A stretch of DNA of 64,000 nt from DASSUW01 sp963844205 (GTDB lineage Bacteria > Actinomycetota > Thermoleophilia > Solirubrobacterales > Solirubrobacteraceae): positions 434,001-498,000 of the forward strand of contig CAWJNK010000013.1 of NCBI GenBank assembly GCA_963844205.1, read 5' to 3'. Both the position numbers and the translations under genes were made by a program. Below, piece by piece: positions 1 through 8,195 of this stretch (the stretch's first letter is position 1; each line of letters starts with the position of its first letter). The notes below the pieces were generated by a model, which was not told the origin of the DNA, ran no database searches, and was given only the letters and a program-made list of their open reading frames with translations.

Positions 1-21
1 GCAATGGCTCAGTGGGGCCAC

Positions 22-1959
22 TCATGCCGCGATCCACGCGAACTGATAGGGCGCGAGGATCAGGTGCCCGTCGTCGGCGCGCAGCGGTCGGCCGTCGGCG
101 ACGGCGGCGGCCGGGGTGAACGCGAGGCCGTGCTCGCCGAGGATGGCGTCGCGGACCCGCTGCTCCTCCGCGCTGAAGTTCGCGAGCACGAGCAGCCGCT
201 CGCCGGCGAACGTCCGCACGAGCCCGTAGACGTGGTCGTTGCCGGTCCGCAGCGGCTGGCCGGCGCCCTGCGCGTGGGTCGCGCGCGTGGCGCGCCGCGC
301 GGCGACGATGCGCTGCAGGCCCTTCCACAGCGCCGCTTCCACGGTGCCGGCCTCGTGGCGGCGCTCCGCGGCGGTCCAGTCCATCGGTGGGCGGTGGATC
401 CAGCGGTTGTCCTCGCGATGGAGCTCGGCGTCGGCCCAGGCCGGGTCGTTGCGCAGCCCGAGCTCGTCGCCCATGTAGATGAGCGGGAGCCCGCCGTGGG
501 CGAACGCCACGGCGTGGAGCAGGAGCAGGCGCCGGATCGCCAGCTCGCGCGCGAGCTCGTCGCCGCTCTCGAGCGCCGCCTCCAGCCCGGCGAGCGACGC
601 CGCCATCCCGCTCGTGCGTGCCTCGCCTGACCGCGGGTCCTGCTGGAACCGCGCGCCGCGGGCGAACGTGCCCGCGAAGTCGCCCGCGTAGAAGTCCGAC
701 AGGAAGCGGCGGTGCAGGTGCGCGTCCTCGCCGACCGCGGCGGCGTCCTCCGGGGTGATCGCCCAGCCGATGTCGTCGTGACAGCGAACGTACGTGACCC
801 AGCCGGTGCCGGGCGGCGCCGCCGGCATGCCGGAGAGCACGTGGGTCATGAGCGCGACCCGGCTCGAGGCCAGCGAGCTCCAGAGCAGCGCCATGAGCAC
901 GTTGTTGTAGGCGAGGTCGCACTCCTTGCCCTCGTGGCGCCCGGTCCCCAGGTAGGTGACGAGTTCGGCCGGCGAGACGATCGCCTCGGCCTTGAAGCCG
1001 ACGGCCGGCGCGGCGATCCGGGCCACCGCGCGGACCGCCTGCAGCAGCTGGTGGACCTCGGGCTGGTTCTGGCAGTCGGTGCCCTTGCGCTTCCACAGGA
1101 ACGGCACGGCGTCGAGCCGCAGGACGTCGACGCCGACGTTGGCGAGGTCGAGGACCACCTGGGCCATCGCCCGGAAGACCTCGGGGTTCGTGTAGTCGAG
1201 GTCCCACTGGTAGTCGTTGAACGTGGTCCACACCCAGCGTTCGAGCTCCGGCACCCAGGAGAAGCTCCCCGGCGCGATGTCGGGGAAGACCTCGGGCAGC
1301 GTCCGCTCGTACGCGTCAGGCTCGGAGCGGTCCGGGAACGTGCGGTAGTAGGCGAGCTTGCGCGCGTCGCCGTCGACCGCAGCGCGGGCCCAGGCGTGCT
1401 CGCGCGCCGTGTGGTTGAGGACGACGTCGACGCACAGCGCCATGCCGTGCGCGTGCAGGTCCACCGCGAGCGCGCGCAGGTCGTCCATCGTGCCCAGGGA
1501 GGGCTCGACGGCGGCGTAGTCGGCGACCGCGTACCCGCCGTCGTTGGGCTCGGGGCGCGCGGCGAGCAGCGGCATCAGGTGCAGGTAGTTGATGCCGAGC
1601 TCCCGCAAGTAGGGCAGCTGCTCGCGCACGCCGGCGAGCGTCCCGGCGAAGCGGTCGACGTAGCAGACGTAGCCCACCGCCTGCTCGCGCTGCAGCCAGT
1701 CCTGCGTGATCTCGCGCTCGTGGTCGAGCCGGCGCAGCTCGGGGTCGCGGTCGCGCGCGGTGGCGGCCATGGCGTCGAGCAGCGCGCCGAACGCGTCCCG
1801 GAACCGCGGGTCGTCGCCGTAGAGCGCGACGAGCGGATCCCGCAGCTCGGTGAAGAACCGCTCCAGCCGCGTCAGGAACGCGGCATCGCCGTCGACGCGC
1901 GCGCGAACGTCCTCATACTCGGCCCGGACCTCCGGCCGCATCGCGTAGACGTTCTGCAC
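22..1959 (-). CDS. amylosucrase-type glycoside hydrolase (GH13)
   Basis: Family knowledge: amylosucrases split sucrose and transfer the glucose to an alpha-1,4-glucan, releasing fructose. No signal peptide is visible, so it is probably cytoplasmic. The 645 residues fit the usual length. Visible catalytic set: nucleophile Asp about 283 in DVLRLDAVPF, acid/base Glu about 325 in FKAEAIV, and Asp about 395 in RCHDDIGW; region I is DVVLNHTAREHAW. The string GTDCQNQPEVHQL is typical of amylosucrases rather than trehalose synthases. The GTG start lies 11 bases after the stop of the upstream MBL/rhodanese gene; an ATG at 1941 is the alternative, and neither has a clear ribosome site. No sucrose transporter or fructokinase is nearby. 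A sucrose hydrolase is the main alternative. Confidence 0.88.
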   Translation of the reverse strand: MQNVYAMRPEVRAEYEDVRARVDGDAAFLTRLERFFTELRDPLVALYGDDPRFRDAFGALLDAMAATARDRDPELRRLDHEREITQDWLQREQAVGYVCYVDRFAGTLAGVREQLPYLRELGINYLHLMPLLAARPEPNDGGYAVADYAAVEPSLGTMDDLRALAVDLHAHGMALCVDVVLNHTAREHAWARAAVDGDARKLAYYRTFPDRSEPDAYERTLPEVFPDIAPGSFSWVPELERWVWTTFNDYQWDLDYTNPEVFRAMAQVVLDLANVGVDVLRLDAVPFLWKRKGTDCQNQPEVHQLLQAVRAVARIAAPAVGFKAEAIVSPAELVTYLGTGRHEGKECDLAYNNVLMALLWSSLASSRVALMTHVLSGMPAAPPGTGWVTYVRCHDDIGWAITPEDAAAVGEDAHLHRRFLSDFYAGDFAGTFARGARFQQDPRSGEARTSGMAASLAGLEAALESGDELARELAIRRLLLLHAVAFAHGGLPLIYMGDELGLRNDPAWADAELHREDNRWIHRPPMDWTAAERRHEAGTVEAALWKGLQRIVAARRATRATHAQGAGQPLRTGNDHVYGLVRTFAGERLLVLANFSAEEQRVRDAILGEHGLAFTPAAAVADGRPLRADDGHLILAPYQFAWIAA

Positions 1960-1970
1960 GACGCCGGGTT

Positions 1971-3335
1971 CTACCCGGTCTCGAGCTCCCGCGGCCACTC
2001 GGGGACGCCGCCGTCGATCACGTGGATCACATGCTCGGCGCCGTGGCGCTTGACGAGGCTGGCCGCGACCGCGGATCGCTGGCCCGAGCCGCAGACGACC
2101 GCGATCGGGCGGGCGGGGTCGAGCCCGTCCGGCAGGCCTTCGATGTCGTGCCACGGCATGAACGTGGAGCCTGGGATGTGCCCGTCGTCCCACTCGCTCT
2201 GCTCGCGCACGTCGAGGATCTGGACCTCGGAGGCGCGCGCCGGGAGCTGCTCGAACGGCAGGCGCTCGATCCGCTCGACCGGGCGCTTCTCCTGCCGCCA
2301 GCTCGTCATGCCGCCTCCGAGGAAGCCGGCCATGCGCCGGATCCCGACCGCCACGGCGAGCCGGCCCGCGTGGCGGCCGTCCTCGTCGTCGCGGCCGACG
2401 AACACGATGTCCTGGTCGCGGTCGGCGAGCCACGCCAGCTTCGAGCCGAACCCGGCGGTGAGCATGGGGATCGACACGGCGCCGGGGATGTGGGCGTCGT
2501 CGAACTGCTGGTCGGTCCGGACGTCGACGAGCAGCGCCGCCGCCGTGCGCTGCTGCTCGACCTGGCGGGGCGCGAGCGGGAGCAGCTCCACCCCGTCGGT
2601 GAGCAGCGGCCCGCGGTTGAGCTCGACGATCGCCCTGAAGTTCGGCGGCTGCGGGCCGAGCCCGGCCAGCGCGGCCTCCACGAACTCGTCCTCGTCGTGG
2701 ATCGCCAGCGCCGGGTTGTGGCGCTTCTCGAACCCGATCGTGGAGGAGATCTTCATGTCCATCCCCGGGCCGCCGCACATCGAGCCGCCGAGGTGCCCCG
2801 GCCAGACCTCGACGTCGTCGCCGAGGCCGAGCAGCTTGCGCTGCAGCGACGCGAAGATGTCGCGCGCGCCGTCGGCCTTGTCGATCGCGAGGTCGGGCCG
2901 CGCGACGTCGTTGACGAACAGGGTGTCTCCGGTCAGGACCGCCCACGGCTCGTCGCCGCGCCGCGTGTCGATCAGCGCGAACGCGGTGTGCTCGGGACGG
3001 TGGCCCGGCGTGTGGACGGCGCGGATGCGCAGCGACCCGAGCTCGAACTCCTCGCCGTCGTCGAACGGCTGGTGTTCGTACGATGGCTTGGCGTCGCGGT
3101 GGATGTGGATCGCCGCGCCGGTCGCGGCGGCCAGCCTGCCGTGGCCGGAGACGTGGTCAGCGTGGTTGTGGGTCTCGAAGACGTGCTCGACGCGGACGTC
3201 CATGTAGCGGGCGAGCTCGAGGTACTCGTCGACCTCGAAGCGGGGGTCGACGACCGCGGCCACACCGGCCTTTTCGTCGCCGATGAGATAGGAAGCACAC
3301 CCGAGATCGTCATGGATGAGCTGACGGAAGATCAC
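1971..3335 (-). CDS. MBL-fold hydrolase with two rhodanese domains (persulfide dioxygenase-like)
   Basis: A 454-residue sulfur-handling protein. Residues 1-220 form a metallo-beta-lactamase fold with the metal motif THNHADH at 55-61. Two rhodanese domains follow. The first (about 260-345) lacks a Cys in its active loop and is probably structural. The second (about 355-450) has the catalytic Cys in AVVCGSGQRS. Relatives oxidise glutathione or low-molecular-weight persulfides and move sulfane sulfur, which fits the sulfate-activation genes next door. The start is GTG at 3335, preceded by GAGAGG at an 8-base distance and supported by the family-typical N-terminus IFRQLIHDDLGCASYL. This start lies inside the divergent cysD gene. 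Exact substrate unknown. Confidence 0.85.
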   Translation of the reverse strand: MIFRQLIHDDLGCASYLIGDEKAGVAAVVDPRFEVDEYLELARYMDVRVEHVFETHNHADHVSGHGRLAAATGAAIHIHRDAKPSYEHQPFDDGEEFELGSLRIRAVHTPGHRPEHTAFALIDTRRGDEPWAVLTGDTLFVNDVARPDLAIDKADGARDIFASLQRKLLGLGDDVEVWPGHLGGSMCGGPGMDMKISSTIGFEKRHNPALAIHDEDEFVEAALAGLGPQPPNFRAIVELNRGPLLTDGVELLPLAPRQVEQQRTAAALLVDVRTDQQFDDAHIPGAVSIPMLTAGFGSKLAWLADRDQDIVFVGRDDEDGRHAGRLAVAVGIRRMAGFLGGGMTSWRQEKRPVERIERLPFEQLPARASEVQILDVREQSEWDDGHIPGSTFMPWHDIEGLPDGLDPARPIAVVCGSGQRSAVAASLVKRHGAEHVIHVIDGGVPEWPRELETG

Positions 3336-4229
3336 GCGCCCACCCTCTCACAGCTCCAGGAGCTGGAGGCCGAGGCCGTCCACGTCATGCGCGAGGTCGC
3401 CGCCGAGTTCGAGCGGCCGGTCCTCCTGTTCTCGGGCGGCAAGGACTCGATCGTGCTGCTCCGGGTCGCCGAGAAGGCGTTCCGGCCGGCGCCGTTCCCG
3501 TTCCCGATCATGCACGTCGACACCGGCCACAACTTCCCCGAGGTGCTCGAGTTCCGCGACCGCCGCGTGGAGGAGCTCGGCGAGCGGCTCATCGTCGCCT
3601 CCGTGCAGGAGTCGATCGACAAGGGCCGCGCGGTCGAGGACGGCCCGTCGCGCAACCGGCTGCAGACCGTGACGCTGCTCGACGCGATCGCCGAGCACCG
3701 GTTCGACGCCGCGTTCGGCGGCGCCCGGCGCGACGAGGAGCGCGCACGCGCCAAGGAGCGGATCTTCTCGTTCCGCGACGAGCACGGCCAGTGGGAGCCG
3801 CGCGCGCAGCGTCCGGAGCTGTGGAACCTCTACAACGGCGCCGTCCGGCCGGGCGAGCACGCGCGGGTGTTCCCGCTCAGCAACTGGACCGAGCTCGACG
3901 TCTGGCGCTACATCGGCGCCGAGGGGCTCGAGCTGCCGCCGATCTACTTCGCCCACGACCGCGAGGTGTTCGAGCGCGACGGGATGCTCTACGCGGTCAG
4001 CGAGCACGTCGAGCGGACCGAGGACGAGCCGTCCTTCACCGCCCGCGTGCGCTACCGCACGGTGGGCGACATGACGATCACCGGCGCCGTCCGCTCGGAG
4101 GCGACCGAGGTCGACGCCGTGATCGCCGAGACCGCCGCCACCCGCGTGTCCGAGCGGGGAGCGACGCGTGCCGACGACCGCACGAGCGAGGCCGCGATGG
4201 AGGACCGCAAACGCGAGGGATATTTCTGA
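3312..4229 (+). CDS. cysD: sulfate adenylyltransferase subunit 2
   Basis: Small subunit of ATP sulfurylase, which makes adenosine phosphosulfate from sulfate and ATP in assimilatory sulfate reduction. It has 305 residues, the usual length. The PP-loop SGGKDS is at 41-46, the family block GGARRDEERARAKERIFSFR lies mid-protein, and the C-terminus ends RKREGYF as is typical for CysD. The ATG at 3312 is the only start that keeps the conserved helix ELEAEAVHVMREVAAEFERP; the next ATG at 3387 would cut into it. The start overlaps the divergent MBL/rhodanese gene by 24 bases, so there is no private intergenic promoter. It overlaps cysNC as TGATG, implying translational coupling. Confidence 0.95.
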   Translation: MDELTEDHAPTLSQLQELEAEAVHVMREVAAEFERPVLLFSGGKDSIVLLRVAEKAFRPAPFPFPIMHVDTGHNFPEVLEFRDRRVEELGERLIVASVQESIDKGRAVEDGPSRNRLQTVTLLDAIAEHRFDAAFGGARRDEERARAKERIFSFRDEHGQWEPRAQRPELWNLYNGAVRPGEHARVFPLSNWTELDVWRYIGAEGLELPPIYFAHDREVFERDGMLYAVSEHVERTEDEPSFTARVRYRTVGDMTITGAVRSEATEVDAVIAETAATRVSERGATRADDRTSEAAMEDRKREGYF

Positions 4230-6052
4230 TGGCGGACCTCGTCCGCCTCGCGACCGCCGGCTCGGTCGACGACGGCAAGTCGACGCTGATCGGCCGCCTG
4301 CTCTACGACTCCAAGGCGCTGATGGCCGACCACGTCGAGGACGCGGAGGTGGACCTCTCGCGCCTGACCGACGGGCTGCGGGCCGAGCGCGAGCAGGGCA
4401 TCACGATCGACGTCGCGTACCGCTTCTTCGCGACCCCGCGGCGCTCGTTCATCATCGCCGACACCCCCGGGCACGTCAGCTACACGCGCAACATGGTCAC
4501 CGGCGCGTCGACGGCGGAGGTCGCGGTAGTGCTGATCGACGCCCGCAACGGCGTGCTCGAGCAGTCGCGCCGGCACGCGTACCTGTCGGCGCTGCTCGGG
4601 ATCCGGCACATCGTCGCGGTCGTGAACAAGATGGACCTCGTCGACTGGGACGAGGCCCGCTTCCGCGCGATCGAGGACGAGTTCGCAGGGGTGCTCGACC
4701 GGCTGGGCGTGGAGCACAACGGCGCCATCCCGGTCTCGGCGCTGCACGGGGACTACGTGGTCGACCCGTCATCACGCGCGCCCTGGTACGACGGCCCCGC
4801 GCTGCTCGAGCGCCTCGAGACCCTCGAGGTGGCCACCGACCGCAACCTCGACGACGTGCGGCTGCCGGTCCAGTGGATCGTCCGTGCACCCGACTACCGC
4901 GGCTGCGCGGGCCAGCTGGCGAGCGGCGTGCTGCGGCCCGGCGACGAGGTCGTGGTGCTGCCGGGCGGCGAGCGGACCCGGATCGAGCGGATCGACACCT
5001 TCGACGGCCCGCTCGACACCGCCTACCCGCCGCTGTCGGTCACCGCCCTGCTGGCCGACGACGTCGACGCCGGCCGCGGCAGCATGATTGCCGGCGTCGA
5101 AGACCCGCCGCCCGCCGCCCGGCGCCTCGAGGCGCGGCTGTGCTGGATGGCCGACGCCCCCGCGCGCCACGGCGACCGGTACGTGCTCAAGCACACGACG
5201 CGGCGCGTGCGGGCGCGGATCGAGTCGCTCGACGCGCGCCTCGACGTGGCGACGCTCGAGGACGTGCCCGGGCCGCAGGAGCTCGGGCTGAACGACATCG
5301 GCCGCGTGCACCTCGACCTCGCGGCGCCGGTGATGGCCGAGCCGTACTCGCGCAACCGGGTCACCGGCGCGTTCATCCTCGTCGACGAGACCACGAACGC
5401 CACGGTCGCGGCCGGGATGGTGATCGCCGCTCACGAGGACCCCGGCCCCCCGGGCGGTCCCCACAGCCCGGACGTGATCTGGCACGAGCCCGCGCTGCCG
5501 CGCCGCGAGCGGTGGGCGGTGCTCGGGCTGCGCGGCGCGACGGTGTGGCTGACCGGGCTCCCGGCCTCCGGCAAGTCGACGATCGCGGAGGGGCTCGAGC
5601 GCACGCTGGTGGCGAGCGGGCGGCCGGCGTACCTGCTCGACGGAGAGAACGTCCGTCACGGGCTGTCCGGCGACCTCGGCTTCTCGGCCGCCGACCGCCA
5701 CGAGCACGCCCGCCGCGTCGCCAGCGTCGCGCGCATGCTCGCCGACGCCGGGCTCGTCACCGTCGTCGCGCTCGTCTCCCCCGCCGCCGCCGACCGCGAG
5801 TGGGCGCGCCAGCTGCACGAGGAGGCGGGGCTGCCGTTCCTCGAGGCGTGGGTCGACACCCCGCTCGAGGAATGCGAGCGACGCGACCCCCACGGTCTCT
5901 ACGCGCGCGCACGCGCGGGCACGCTCGTCGGATTCACGGGCGTCGACGCGCCGTACGAGGAGCCCGAGCGGCCGGACGTGCGGCTGCACGGCGCGACCGA
6001 GTCCGCCGCGGAGTCGATTCAGCGGCTGCTCGAGGCGCTGCGAGGGCGCTGA
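4229..6052 (+). CDS. cysNC: bifunctional sulfate adenylyltransferase subunit 1 / adenylylsulfate kinase
   Basis: Fusion of the GTPase subunit of ATP sulfurylase (CysN, residues 1 to about 420) and APS kinase (CysC, about 430-607). Together with CysD it would convert sulfate to APS and then PAPS. Visible are the G1 box GSVDDGKS at 11-18, DTPGH, NKMD, and the kinase P-loop GLPASGKST near 441-449 followed by LDGENVRHGLSGDLGFS. The ATG overlaps the cysD stop. The gene ends inside a perfect palindrome that also contains the stop of the convergent gene. No sulfate permease or PAPS reductase is present in the window. Confidence 0.95.
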   Translation: MADLVRLATAGSVDDGKSTLIGRLLYDSKALMADHVEDAEVDLSRLTDGLRAEREQGITIDVAYRFFATPRRSFIIADTPGHVSYTRNMVTGASTAEVAVVLIDARNGVLEQSRRHAYLSALLGIRHIVAVVNKMDLVDWDEARFRAIEDEFAGVLDRLGVEHNGAIPVSALHGDYVVDPSSRAPWYDGPALLERLETLEVATDRNLDDVRLPVQWIVRAPDYRGCAGQLASGVLRPGDEVVVLPGGERTRIERIDTFDGPLDTAYPPLSVTALLADDVDAGRGSMIAGVEDPPPAARRLEARLCWMADAPARHGDRYVLKHTTRRVRARIESLDARLDVATLEDVPGPQELGLNDIGRVHLDLAAPVMAEPYSRNRVTGAFILVDETTNATVAAGMVIAAHEDPGPPGGPHSPDVIWHEPALPRRERWAVLGLRGATVWLTGLPASGKSTIAEGLERTLVASGRPAYLLDGENVRHGLSGDLGFSAADRHEHARRVASVARMLADAGLVTVVALVSPAAADREWARQLHEEAGLPFLEAWVDTPLEECERRDPHGLYARARAGTLVGFTGVDAPYEEPERPDVRLHGATESAAESIQRLLEALRGR

Positions 6053-6080
6053 CGAACGTCAACTGCGGCGTTCGTCAGCG
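6047..6080. terminator. bidirectional terminator hairpin carrying both stop codons
   Basis: Perfect 12-bp arms CGCTGACGAACG and CGTTCGTCAGCG around a 10-base loop. The TGA of cysNC (6050-6052) and the TGA of the convergent gene (6075-6077) occupy mirror positions in the two arms. There is no U-run, which is common for high-GC actinobacterial terminators. Confidence 0.7.
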
Positions 6081-8171
6081 CAGCCGCGCGGCCACGGCGT
6101 CGGCCTCGGCGACGGAAGCCGGGGCGAGCCGCGCGGCGAACGTCAACGGTCTCAACCGCGCCCGCGCCAGCAGCGCAACAACCAGCGTCGGCCCGGGGTC
6201 GGGCGCCGAGTCCTGCGGCTCGGGCTGCACCAGCCGCATCCGCGCCGCCGGCGGGTCGAGCGGGACGATCACGTAGCCGGACTCCTCGCCGGCGACGTGC
6301 AGCCAGCGGACGTCGCCGAGCCGCCGCGTGCCGGCGCCGAGCCGCTCGCGCCGCCCGTCCTCGAGCACGGCGAACACGGCGGCGTCGCCCGTCGACGGGA
6401 ACAGCACGTCGATGCTCCAGCGGCCGCGCGCCCTGCGCCGCGGCTCGACCGTCCAGCGCGTCTCGACCCACTCGGGCCGGAAGCGGTGCAGCGTCGTGAT
6501 CGCGACCGCGTCGCCGCGCGTGACCGCGACCGCCTGGAGCGTCCGGAACGGCCCGGCGTACGGGCGGTCCGGATACGCCTCGGGGCGCGCCACCGCGCCG
6601 CGCGGCGCCTCCAGCAGCCGCAGCGGCGGGTGCTCCAGGCTCGCCCGGGGCCGGCCGCGCTGCGAGGCGACGACCTGCCCGCTCCGGTGCGAGCGCGCCT
6701 CCACGCCGAACGCCGCCGGCGGCCGCCCGCCGATCCCGGCCGCCACGCGCATGTCGCCGTCGAACAGCCGCGCCAACTCGGCTCCGCCGTACGGGAGCCG
6801 CTCGCCGTCGACGACAGTGACCGCCGTGCTATACGCCGGCGTCGTGACCGCGAGCCGGCCGACGTCGGGGTCGTAGGCGTACAGCGGCGGCGGGACCTCC
6901 GACGCCATCGCCCCCAGACCGAGCGACACCGCCCGCGCGGCGTTCTCCTGCATCCGCGCCGCCGTCAGGCGCGCATCGCCGAGGCCGCCCGGCGTCCGCG
7001 TCACGCCGAACAGCACCGGCGGCGGAAGCTCGGACCCACCGCGCGACCAGCGGTCGAACAGCTCGAGCCCGCGATCGAACAGGTACTTGGCCCACCGCCC
7101 GTACTCGGGCGCCGGCTGCAGCGACGGGGCGGTCGCGATCCCCAGCAGCGCCGCCTGCGCGAGGCCGAGCTTCTTCCCCTGGTGCCAGCGCCGGAAGCCC
7201 GCCCCGGTGTCCCAGTTGAGGTAGCCGCCGTGCGTCCAGTAGCCGCACAGCACGCGCTCGACCCATGCGACCATCACCGCCCGCCGGCGCGGATTGAGCG
7301 GATCCATCCCCGCGTGCACCGCCGCCTCGTAGAACTGCAGCGCGCCGCAGACGGTCGTGGCGTACTCGGGGTTGTCGAGGTTCGCCCGGGCCCCGGCGCG
7401 GTCGCCCGGCACGTAGTGGAACCGGTAGCCGGGGCCGGTGAACGGGATCCGGAACGGCGGCACAACCCGCGTGATCGCGTCGGCGAAGCGCCCGAGCTGG
7501 AGCCGCGTTTCGTGGTGCTGGAGCCACGTCTCCCCGGTCACCGCCGCCGCCCAGCCGAAGATCTCGATCGGCCAGTTGATCTGGTTGAGCCGCAGCGCGG
7601 GATACGCGTAGAACGGGCTCGTGGCGCACCGCTGGATGGCGGTCACCATCGCGTCGGCGGTCGCGGGATCGATGCCGAGCGGCTCGCGCGCGAGCCACGC
7701 CTGCGCCAGCCCGCGGACGACCGCCGCGTCGATCGACACGTGCTGCGCCTCGTGCGAGTCCATCGTCGTGCCCCAGCCCCAGTCATGGGTCTGGTCCCAC
7801 GCGCCGCCGGGAGGCGGCGGCCCGGTTCCCTCCGGCCGCCACGGCGGCACCTGGCACAGCCGCGCCGCGATCGCGCGCGCCCGCTCGTCCTGCCGCGCGG
7901 GCCCCTGGTGGCCGGCGAGCGCGGCGGTGGCGTGCGTGAACAGGAGGCTGGCGTTCAGGCTCGTCTCGGCACGGCCGCCGCTCTGGTAGTGCGACAGCCC
8001 GCGCGACCACAGGTCGTCGAGCAGGCGCTGGCAGCGGTCCGCGAACGCCCAGTAGGCGTCCGCCGTCTGCGCCGCGGCCGGTGCCGCGCCCTCGAGCAGC
8101 CACGCGCCGACGAGCACGGCGCCGAACCGGCCGAGCGCGTCGCGCCGCGTGAGGCCTCGGCCCGTACTCAT
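6075..8171 (-). CDS. Tat-exported protein of unknown function
   Basis: A 698-residue protein starting with a twin-arginine leader: TRR at 8-10, a hydrophobic run, and a probable AxA cleavage site in APAAAQ around residue 34. The first 450 residues are rich in Trp, Tyr and His and look all-helical (for example WDQTHDWGWGTTMDSHEAQH), which resembles alpha/alpha-barrel carbohydrate-active enzymes. The C-terminal 200 residues look beta-rich. I do not recognise a family with certainty; an extracellular polysaccharide lyase or hydrolase is only a guess from the general look. It is divergent from the aminotransferase gene with 24 bases between starts. No partner genes suggest a substrate. Confidence 0.75.
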   Translation of the reverse strand: MSTGRGLTRRDALGRFGAVLVGAWLLEGAAPAAAQTADAYWAFADRCQRLLDDLWSRGLSHYQSGGRAETSLNASLLFTHATAALAGHQGPARQDERARAIAARLCQVPPWRPEGTGPPPPGGAWDQTHDWGWGTTMDSHEAQHVSIDAAVVRGLAQAWLAREPLGIDPATADAMVTAIQRCATSPFYAYPALRLNQINWPIEIFGWAAAVTGETWLQHHETRLQLGRFADAITRVVPPFRIPFTGPGYRFHYVPGDRAGARANLDNPEYATTVCGALQFYEAAVHAGMDPLNPRRRAVMVAWVERVLCGYWTHGGYLNWDTGAGFRRWHQGKKLGLAQAALLGIATAPSLQPAPEYGRWAKYLFDRGLELFDRWSRGGSELPPPVLFGVTRTPGGLGDARLTAARMQENAARAVSLGLGAMASEVPPPLYAYDPDVGRLAVTTPAYSTAVTVVDGERLPYGGAELARLFDGDMRVAAGIGGRPPAAFGVEARSHRSGQVVASQRGRPRASLEHPPLRLLEAPRGAVARPEAYPDRPYAGPFRTLQAVAVTRGDAVAITTLHRFRPEWVETRWTVEPRRRARGRWSIDVLFPSTGDAAVFAVLEDGRRERLGAGTRRLGDVRWLHVAGEESGYVIVPLDPPAARMRLVQPEPQDSAPDPGPTLVVALLARARLRPLTFAARLAPASVAEADAVAARLR

Positions 8172-8195
8172 ACCTGCGCACCGTATTGTGCGGGC

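Noticed and set aside
1..21. Small AGTGG-GG-CCACT hairpin after the amylosucrase stop as a terminator
   Set aside because: Five-base arms with a two-base loop are too weak and the downstream sequence is outside the window.
3300..3345. Sulfur-responsive riboswitch (SAM type) ahead of cysD
   Set aside because: There is no untranslated spacer: cysD and the divergent gene overlap, leaving no room for an aptamer.
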